From Saccoglossus kowalevskii (taxonomy: Eukaryota; Hemichordata; Enteropneusta; Harrimaniidae), in assembly GCF_000003605.2 (NCBI RefSeq), contig NW_003109088.1, forward strand, positions 154,842-169,230: a stretch of DNA of 14,389 nt, in the 5' to 3' direction. Below the pieces are notes generated by a model. It was not told where the DNA came from. It ran no database searches and saw only the letters and a list, made by a program, of their open reading frames with translations. The position numbers were made by a program, and so were the translations under genes. Each line of letters opens with the position of its first letter. Position 1 is the stretch's first letter. This document shows, piece after piece, positions 1-8,074 of the stretch.

Positions 1-22
1 GTATTTTTAATAGGTTACGTAC

Positions 23-181
23 TCGGTAGCTCGATAGCTGGGAAGACAACGACAACAGCAACATAGAGGCGGTGCTGCTAACGATATGTTAGCGTGCTTG
101 AGTTTGGCCACCATGGTATGGTAGCCGCCATAGTAGTCCGCTATCAGAAGACAGAACTGGTAATACGCGATGGCTAAGTAC
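23..181 (-). CDS. SLC51A-like: Gene B exon 4 (TM3 and Cys cluster)
   Basis: Acceptor TTTACTAG precedes 181 and donor GTACGT follows 23. The 159 nt run in phase 2 to 2, exactly as in the homologous gene A exon (156 nt). It encodes YLAIAYYQFCLLIADYYGG and a five-cysteine cluster CCCCRC. The donor could instead be GTAACC three bases further on, but that would break phase identity with gene A. Confidence 0.87.
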
Positions 182-3100
182 CTAGTAAATAAAAAAACAT
201 AATATCATTGGTAAATATTATTCTATTATTATCCGCGATCACGATATATGTCGCTGGCTGTGGCATGTTGGTAGGACGGTGCTACAATTACAATAGAATA
301 TGTAGAATATGCGCATTGTGCATTTACTATCAGTATTAAATTAATTCCACATATTTCAATTATTGAATTCATGTTTACGCTTTAAGTGAAAATACCATGT
401 TAATGATGATTCATGACAGTTATACGTTCAATGAAACATAATAGGGAAAACGTCAGTAAATTTAAACAATTATATATTTGCTTAGTGGATGAATTATAAA
501 TTATAAATACACGTTTATTCAAATAACTATTCATGGTATATTTATAACCGTGACGAGTTATAGCGTGCAAGTTATATACAGCATGACGAATGAAAAGTTC
601 ACAGTAATCAATATACCGGAATCGTTTTGCAGGCCACTGGCTGATACGACCACGATGTCTCTCCGCCGCAAATCAGCGTTAAATACACGATCGATCTGTC
701 ATCCCGACTCGTGATCGCTTGATGCCTACTTTGACATCATTACGCAGTAACAGCTGGTGTAGAAACCCGTCGTTAAAAGAATTTGACACCAAACGTCGCA
801 CACGTGTCGCCGTTATGACCAATATTTAACCAACAAATATATTATAATATTTATACTATTGATACTGTCCCTCTGACTACCATGCTCAATTATCGACCGT
901 GACGATAAATCAGGATTTTAAAACAAAAAAGTAACAATTATTAATACAAATATTTTTATTGAATTTCTAGGATACAGGCCCACACGACTATCTTATATTG
1001 TAATAACTACATATTTGTTTTTATAGTTTAAATGTAAATAGCAATAAACACTCTATTTTGAAAACTTAAAATGTAACAATTAACATAAACTTAAAATGTA
1101 ACAATTAAGTAGTAACAATACGCAAGTACGAACATTCAATAAATCGGATGAAGGGAGGCATCAATTATTCCAATGACTTATGAAACTTTCCTAATTATAA
1201 AACATATATGTTTCAACAGCAATGTTAATTTGTATATATGCAAATTAGTGAGTATGTTAATTAGTGTATATGTAAAGTGATATTTGTGGAAAATAATTAC
1301 TAATTTATTAATTGATTATATATGCAAATGTGTTTCCATGCAACTTAGTTCATATGCAAACTAACAGTAATACAAAACAGTGTATAAACACGAGTACTCA
1401 CAAAGATATGGACAAATTCAGTATCGTAGAGGTACCGGGTATATACAGTCCAATCAAAGACAGAACAGAAGAAACCTGTGCGGGAAATGAAAGTGAAACA
1501 AGGAAATATGTTAAAATAAATATGGGTAGTTATATACTTAGCTGCGGGACTTCTCCATTGGTAAATTTACTGACTTCAAAATATAGTATTATGCACTTGG
1601 TATGCATATATCCTTTCCACCGCGAGCCTTTCACAAATATATGCATTGCGAGGCATGTCAAAATTGGCATACGGCGGTATACCAGCAAATACATACATAC
1701 GCCTTGTTTGACATTAATTGAACATTTTTGAATACCAGACATATTTTACATTTTTTTTATTTAAATATTCGGCAATGTCAAATTGTTTAATTGATATCGG
1801 AATGTTATACACTATTTCATATTTTTTCTATGTATGTTTGGACAACCTTGGAAGTGACGACTGTGTAACATTAATATTGTAATTTTCAGCATTTAAAAAT
1901 ATACTATTCGGCTACGTGCGGCAATTGTGATGACGATCAGAAAGTTGAATATAAATAGTTCTCGTAATGGATGTCCCCACGCAGTGATGTGACTGTGGAT
2001 TTATATCTCACGCGAAGGAAAATCGTATGCTTTAAAATGAAAGCTCCAATAACACTTTAGTGTTATTGGAGCTTTCAAATAATTGTTTAATTATAGTATG
2101 ATTATAAAATTATTTCAAATAATTGTGTGTCAAGTTCTCGGAATACATGTAATCCCCCTCCACATACACCCACACCCCAGACAATGTCGTCATTCGTAAT
2201 GATCACGGGATATTGACGAGAAACAAACACGTGAGAAAAAATGTGTAAACCAACCGGATAGGCGCCAAGCAGCCATGTCAGTCGTGTCCGGCGTCTATGC
2301 GCTGGTATATTTTCCTGCATAAATCGTATTGCCTCTAAATATAGTACTACCATCAACACTGTTAATATTGTGGCAATCGTCAACATAATAATTCCTGCAA
2401 CTCGAACCTCTGAAAGTAGGCACATATCGTGTTAATAGTATTAGGGGAGAACCATTTGAAACTCTGGGGCGATAAAAAATCCTTTTTTTCTTAACTTAGT
2501 TTTGTGATATTTTTTCAATGAAGAAGTCGCTGTATTTTATCTGAGTGTAATATTTGCCCTCGGGAAATAGCACGCATAGAATTTTTTTCGGTTATGGATT
2601 CCTGCAGGATTGTTTTACATGATTATTTTTTCGTGGCATTTTTTTTTCTCAATTCTGCCATTGGCCCAGATTTTCTAATGATCCTCCCATTATAATAAAA
2701 ACACATGATTTTAATTTGGGCGTATAAACATAAGTTGACGGGACAATCTAGAAATCATATAAAAGTTGGTTGACCCCGGCGAATAAAATAGTACTTTCCG
2801 AACTTTACGGGAAAGTTTTTAGTATCTAGCAGTTAATTGGTTCACTTAACTTAGTGCAGCCTTACAAAAACACATATCAGCTAGCTGGGTCCAAATAGCA
2901 GAGACCGTGACATTGGAGTTATTATCACGCGCACATACACGTCACAACAACACACACTTTGTCACAGACTCGACTCATCGCGACCTTTTCAGTCACGGCG
3001 GGGACAATTGATATCGATAATCGGCGCTCAGCATGCCCTGACATGACCCGGCCGAGATGGTCATGGCCGTATTTATGTACGTTCTAGTCATGGCGAATCC

Positions 3101-3277
3101 TTCAGTGACGGGGATCTCTGTGACTAAATACTTACCAGTAAACATGGTCTCGGCCAAAATGTCCTCTTCGCTACAGTTGTCGAACACCATGGCTTCGAAT
3201 CTATCGGCGATGACGATGTCATCCGCAGTAACGTCCGACTGGTTTGAAGCTGGGAAAGAATCTGTTGAGGCAACCAT
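23..3277 (-). CDS. SLC51A-like: Gene B: OSTalpha-like solute transporter, 5' half (3' end outside window)
   Basis: Spliced CDS, exons 3277-3136, 2409-2255, 1475-1402 and 181-23; ~176 N-terminal residues, continuing past the left edge. Phases agree at every junction (1/1, 0/0, 2/2). The start ATG is in a strong context (GCCATGG) with an in-frame TAG four codons upstream. Seen: a 47-residue N-terminus with sequons NQS (N12) and NCS (N34) and no signal peptide; membrane span VAGIIMLTIATILTVLMVVL; cytosolic HRRRTRLTW; second span with SSVLSLIGLYIPGT; third span ending LLIADYYGG; Cys cluster PPLCCCCRCLP. The order and spacing follow human OSTalpha closely (SAPTVVSVLCCFGLWIPRS, FGG, poly-Cys). An extracellular N-terminus is typical of the family. 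Odd: Gly replaces the usual Arg after the conserved Pro (IPGT versus IPRS). A role in organic anion or sterol export is inferred from family. Confidence 0.9.
182..1401 (-). other. Gene B intron 3
   Basis: AT-rich intron of 1,220 nt with GTGAGT donor and TTTACTAG acceptor. It holds the 25-bp-period duplication. No other gene or RNA was recognised. Confidence 0.85.
1062..1108. repeat. Two-copy 22-bp direct repeat, period 25
   Basis: A unit containing CTTAAAATGTAACAATTAA occurs at 1062-1083 and again at 1087-1108, identical over 22 bp, in intron 3 of gene B. This looks like a simple local duplication. Confidence 0.85.
1402..1475 (-). CDS. SLC51A-like: Gene B exon 3 (TM2 and IPGT motif)
   Basis: Small 74-nt exon: acceptor CATTTCCCGCACAG precedes 1475 and donor GTGAGT follows 1402. 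It gives 24 codons plus TT, from VSSVLSLIGLYIPGTSTI to LSIS. The TT is completed by G of the next exon (Leu). It aligns without gaps to human OSTalpha VSVLCCFGLWIPRSLVLVE, which confirms an exon too short to be seen as an open frame. Confidence 0.88.
1476..2254 (-). other. Gene B intron 2
   Basis: 779 nt with a weak GTTGGT donor and a good pyrimidine-rich acceptor. It contains the perfect hairpin at 2038-2077. Open frames crossing it are readthrough from neighbouring exons. Confidence 0.85.
2038..2077. repeat. Perfect 18-bp inverted repeat (hairpin)
   Basis: TGAAAGCTCCAATAACAC at 2038-2055 is followed by a 4-base spacer TTTA and its exact reverse complement at 2060-2077. It lies in intron 2 of gene B. 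It is not a histone stem-loop, nor an iron-responsive element (no CAGUGN loop). Its function is unknown. Confidence 0.9.
2255..2409 (-). CDS. SLC51A-like: Gene B exon 2 (TM1)
   Basis: Acceptor CTACTTTCAG precedes 2409. The 155 nt complete a Glu codon and add 51 codons, through TM1 and HRRRTRLTWLLGAYP. The donor after 2255 is GTTGGT, weak, but it is the only choice that leaves phase 0 for the next exon and gives an ungapped match to human OSTalpha (APTVVSVL versus AYPVSSVL). Confidence 0.88.
2410..3135 (-). other. Gene B intron 1
   Basis: 726 nt with GTAAGT donor and CTACTTTCAG acceptor. Nothing else is supported in it. Confidence 0.85.
3136..3277 (-). CDS. SLC51A-like: Gene B exon 1 (extracellular N-terminus)
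   Basis: 142 nt, 47 codons plus one base, from ATG to donor GTAAGT. It encodes a Ser/Asp-rich N-terminus with two N-glycosylation sequons; NCSEEDILAETMF resembles the human OSTalpha stretch ACFSQPPTAAQLLRAL just before TM1. Reading beyond 3136 is intron. Confidence 0.85.
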
Positions 3278-3379
3278 GGCGAGAGAAGTCTAGTTATAAC
3301 CGCGATCTGTCTAAACAACGACGTCGATTTGTGGAGTCAACAAACCGAGTCAATTAAAGTTAGAAAGTTCCTGGTTTCA

Positions 3380-3402
3380 CAGTCACTGACCTCACCTATT
3401 GG
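3380..3402 (-). promoter_or_regulatory. Candidate gene B promoter-proximal elements: IR-1-like site and CCAAT box
   Basis: CAGTCAcTGACCT at 3380-3392 matches the nuclear-receptor IR-1 consensus AGGTCAnTGACCT at 10 of 12 informative bases. A CCAAT box reads on the minus strand at 3402-3398. Both lie 100-125 nt upstream of the gene B start codon, in its transcription direction. Vertebrate OSTalpha genes are induced by FXR through IR-1 sites; the same control here is only a guess. Confidence 0.35.
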
Positions 3403-3943
3403 TAGTTCATAAGAAACGAGTTGTCCAATGACGAACCTAAAATTCCACCATAAATATGCAAAAAAACTCGTCGGCCATTATGTATACCCCGGGCGACCTA
3501 ATGCCCTGGGTCAATTAAATACCGAGATAAGCACCGATTTCAAAACCAGGCGTTGTACATTAATTGGCATTTGCTAGCCAATAATGCAGAGAAAATTCAA
3601 CTCGATTCCGATTACAGGGAATGAACCATTGTTTCGGGCGGGGGTGGCACGTATACAGAAACGCCGTCACAGCTGACTCTTTAATCTATGCGTGTAACGT
3701 GGAATACGCACGATCTGACGGTGCGTTGTCCAGCAACAAAAATGAACAAAAAAAACTAGCCTAGTACTACTACTAGCTGGGTTAATAGTATTTTTTTTCA
3801 ACATTTTTACGATTCGCTTGCCTTGTTGTTTTGTTATACTGCACACATTCGAAGACAAGGTACATGAAACATTCAATCTAGGTATAGGTTTATTTTTTTT
3901 ATTTTGGGTTGTCTTCAACTGTTTTTGTGGTGTTATTATTTTT

Positions 3944-4050
3944 TTTTTACATAATATATATAATATTATAATAATATTATTATATTAATAATTATATACT
4001 AGTAATAATATTTTTTTTCAAATAATATTTTATTAAAAAATTGTAATTAA
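3944..4050. repeat. AT-only low-complexity tract
   Basis: About 100 bp composed almost only of A and T, rich in ATAATATTA units and partly self-complementary (TAATATTATAATAATATTA). It is intergenic between genes A and B. No gene is seen in it. Confidence 0.85.
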
Positions 4051-7000
4051 AACAAAAATGTGGCCTATGATGCATATGATTTTAGTCAGATTGCTGGAAC
4101 ATTTCAGCATTCAACTAAGCAATCATGGTGTTCAGCAGAAACGATTATAGTTACCGAGGCCGAGGCGAGATTATATTATCCCCTCTGTGTCGAAATCTAA
4201 ATATTGAATATTGTGAGGGCATATGAGATATGCAGTACCATAATTATCATATAAAGTTGTCAAAAAACTGACACAATAGAAATTAAGAATACCACAGTGG
4301 TTTGTAATATCATGGGAATACTTACAATATCTTTAAATAAAATGCCCATTATCTCTGTACATGACGACTGAAGTGCAGAAGGAGGAATGAGAAGGTATAA
4401 TACAGCGAAGTGTGTTATTTGTATACATATAGTCGAATTGGAAACGTTCAATTTAGTGACTTTGAGACAATTTATGGTAAAGCATTTGCATTTTGATAAG
4501 ACAAAGCAAAATGATGAAATACTTGCGACGTTAGAACTGTGCAAAACCACTAATATATAACTCTTCATGGCTAAGATAAATAGGTCACAGACTCTCCATT
4601 CGGCTGTGTTTGGTTATTATTGGGGTTGGGTGTTCAACAATGCCATGCACACATGCTACGCTGTAGAGTCCTAGCTATATGATGACAAAAGACAATAAAT
4701 ACTGCCAGACAATTCAAAGCCAGTCACGTGATTAATTTAGACCAACCTTTGAAACACGAACAGTTTTGAATCGTGGCAAACTTTCCTGATCCGAATTAGA
4801 CCAGTAAGTATGGGACTTAGCAAACCACCACGGCCGCCCTTGGTCTTGTTAATAACCACGCTCACGAGCCACCCGTCAAATACCTCCAAGGCATATATTA
4901 TGAAAACGACATAAGCAATATACACGACGTGACACTGGTACCAGCGGCCATTTACTAACTGGGCGTTAACAACTTTAAGTAAACACGACGCAAATTAAAC
5001 ATGGAATAATTGATAGCGACGAACAACTAATAAAATACTGTAAAAAACACTACATACCGAAATGGGAACGCTGTCAATAATACAGCTGCGACTCGTATCA
5101 CATAACACAACACTAGGAAATAAATAGAAGTGTCAGGCTAGTCGAGGAGAACTCCCGTGTAAGTTACGGAGGTACGTGCAAATGACGGTCGGATCTTCTA
5201 TAATGGCGTTATCAACAGATGTTTTTTCTGTTTTCTATATTTTGCAATATAAATGTGTGTTGCTGGTACTCGCGTTGAAAATACACGGCTGTATGCATTT
5301 GAATAAACCATAATGGCATACAATTGAAGCTTTGTGTATGTTGATGGAATAATTCCACTGGGCGTCATTTGGCGGCGCACTTCACGATAGGTTCTTATAG
5401 CACTCGATTCATGATATACCGGCACGTAATATGTGGACGCCTCTTAATTCCACGCGATTACGTGCATGACTCAAGCTGACATGTCATCGCCCTCTCGGTG
5501 ATAATCAGTACATGTGTTATAAAAAATAAAGTTATCGTGTTACTAAACTAATTTGTTGCTCATGTGTCTACAGTATACGTGTTACTACATGTAGTATTAT
5601 GTATAGTGATTGAGGGACGGCTCGGATTTGAAATACCTAATGCAATCACAGTGTATCAAATGCATGGTGAAAACAAGGCCGTAAACCATCACTGCTGTTT
5701 CTATTCGAAGTTTGTCGAATATCGTTTTTACATGTGAAAGAAATTTGTTATCGCGAACAGTGTTGAGTGGTCATGCTTTATTTCTGAATAACAAAATTAT
5801 TTTCAAGTTACAAAGGTGTCGCGTCGTTTGATTAGTGGCACAAGGAAGCCCCACTTTTAGATTTAACCGTCCGAACCGAATACTTGTGCGGCGTTTTTTT
5901 TTATATAGATTTGTATTGTGATTATTGCAATAAAGGAGAGATGCCATTGAATTCCTGTTGCCAAGCCAACAACAAACCATGGTGACATAATTGACGACGT
6001 AATATATTGTCAATCCAATTATATATGTCGTTTGTTAGGTGATGTTGGTGAGAAATGAAACAAATCTTTCATCTTGATTTTGTTTCAAAATGCACTCAAA
6101 CCTTGGTTTGGTTTTGTCATACTTTGATGCCTCATCGCAGCTAAATACTATAAAACGGTCGGAAGTTACGACATGTTGACAAGATTCGCCAATTGACTTC
6201 CTGGTATGTGCAAGCGTGTTTCTTCATATCCAGGCTCTCTCGCGAGAGGTTAAAATGAGACAACAAACATTTTTTTTTTCAGTTTACTCATTATGTAAAT
6301 GACAACGTATTACGCACTGAATTAAAGTACCATTGCTATGAATTGCTCACTTAAAACTGGAGAACTACAAAGTGTTGACAACGTAAAATAAATACATGAA
6401 GTAGTATACAGGTGGTATGTATCGTCTGAGCATGACAAGCGTAAATTTGCTCTGCTTAAAAAGTCGATTGGATAACAATCACAAGTATGTGAATGTGTAT
6501 GATGCCAAGTTACCACCGACCACACCACACGCACATATAAACTTAATCGATAGAGGGCGTAGGGCTTATCTCCGCTGTCTCATTGTTACATTACCACTCC
6601 TTATTTGATCGAGAGGGAAAAAAATCACTTCACATCCATGGCAGGTAATGAAAAAACAGTTGTAAATGACACAAGTTATACAAAAACAATAATATTTTGA
6701 TGCAAGGCAAGTGTAATTGAAATTTACAATTCAAAATGCTACTATAACGTACTGGGTCGGTTATTGGTTTGTTTTCACGAAGCAAATACGGCCGATTTGT
6801 TCAGAAAGGGCGAATTTAAACGACGATAGAGACTATTCATTGAACTCGACGTACTGCGTCTCCCAAATTCTAAATTCCGCCACATATTTCAACTTATTCG
6901 GGTTTAAATGGCGACATTCCACAATACAGGGAAAGATACATGCAAATATACAAGTAATCCGTTGTTCGACCGATGTGTCACGTGGTATCGAAATAAGCGG

Positions 7001-7152
7001 CTGAAGTAGATATAAAAAAAAATTGTGCGTAATTCTGTAACAATTGTCCACAACCACAAAGATAAATAACTGGGTATCTATAAACACGTCATACATCAGT
7101 GAATCCAGGTATCTGTGTCGAACAACAACACCCTGTAGATCGCCGGTAACAC

Positions 7153-7211
7153 GTGAACACGTGTGTTATATACGTTGACGATATACATGTATATAATATA
7201 CGCGTGTTCAC
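7153..7211. repeat. Imperfect 59-bp palindrome with E-boxes
   Basis: GTGAACACGTGTGTTATATAC at the left pairs imperfectly with the reverse complement of TATATAATATACGCGTGTTCAC at the right. Two CACGTG E-boxes sit at 7150-7155 and 7158-7163. It lies about 640 nt past the stop of gene A. Confidence 0.6.
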
Positions 7212-7847
7212 TATTATTGCCTTAATTATTGCATTATGCAACTAATATGCCGCTCATCACAAAAGGTTCATTGTTTGAAATGCATGGTTGTGTGACCATA
7301 CGTTTAAAATAATGGAATATGCATTGTAAATATTATAAGCTATTCAGTTTGGTGACTGCAAGTAAATGTTCATCATGTAAATATTCTTGATTCACTCAAA
7401 TTAAAATGAAACGCACTTTTTTTTTTTGAAAAATACGACGACCTGTTATTTTTTCTTTTTCTTTAGCTTTTCTACTTTTGTTTCGATTTGTATAGAAATG
7501 TATTCAACTTCGGGTACGTGACCTTGATAATCTGATTGCAGTAAATATGTCGTAACAAATAAAAACAAATGCTAACCTATTGGAACTGTATGTTTGTGCT
7601 TGGATTTGGTAGAAACTAGCTTTTTCGCGTTAGCATTTAGCATTATTCATTTTGAAGTGGCTAGCATCCGAAAAATACAGAGGAAATTCTGTGTGACAGT
7701 GAAAACATAATCTATGGTGAAAGCCTCTTTGAGTAAATAAATATGGCATATGACAAAGGAAACGACAAATAAACTCTGATCTAGAAACCCCTCCAAAAAT
7801 AATGCTGTAAAATAAGTCGTAACAGTAACTAAAAAAATGTCTTGTTT

Positions 7848-8074
7848 CTATGCCTGCTCGAAGATGTCGGACAGCAGTGGGGTTCTTTCATTTGCCTTGC
7901 GATAGTCAGCTGTCAACGACTCACGTTTATTGAGACGTTCATTCTGTCGTATCTTTCGATAGATCTGTGACGGTGGCACTATACCGTACATGTTGCCCTC
8001 CTGGGTGCGGTACAGATGACGTGCCCAGAGTAGCAGGAAGAACATCTCGAAAATCAACAGATTATGGTTCAACC
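7848..8074 (-). CDS. SLC51A-like: Gene A last exon with stop codon
   Basis: Acceptor CATCCAG precedes 8074. The first codon is split (T from the previous exon plus GG, giving Trp), followed by 74 codons and a stop at 7850-7848. It encodes the last membrane span (LLIFEMFFLLLWARHLY) and a basic cytosolic tail (RKIRQNERLNKR). ERTPLL near the end fits the acidic dileucine sorting pattern [DE]xxxL[LI]. No AATAAA or ATTAAA is seen on the minus strand in the first ~600 nt after the stop, so the 3' end is not placed. Confidence 0.9.

Larger units (their letters stand above)
3278..7847. other. Intergenic region between gene A 3' end and gene B start
   Basis: About 4.6 kb with only short, AT-type open frames and no exon bounded by good splice sites. 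It holds gene B's 5' UTR and promoter (right after 3278), the AT tract near 4.0 kb, the E-box palindrome near 7.2 kb, and probably the 3' UTR of gene A near 7.8 kb. No tRNA B-box was recognised in it. Confidence 0.7.

Noticed and set aside
240-310. Possible small exon with APSYQH on the minus strand
   Set aside because: Looked at while searching for the missing TM2 exon; wrong phase and no hydrophobic span. Replaced by 1475-1402.
1312-1731. 139-codon open frame on the plus strand
   Set aside because: It overlaps gene B exon 3 in antisense and has AT-type composition without domains; a shadow and chance frame.
2102-2254. Extension of gene B exon 2 beyond 2255 (GLHIFSHVFVSRQ and on), which gives a family-like length
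   Set aside because: It has no donor in the phase 2 needed to join exon 4 and lacks the family pattern, whereas the small exon at 1475-1402 fits phase, splice sites and homology without gaps.
2792-2815. 7-bp inverted repeat ACTTTCC/GGAAAGT
   Set aside because: Too short to stand out from background.
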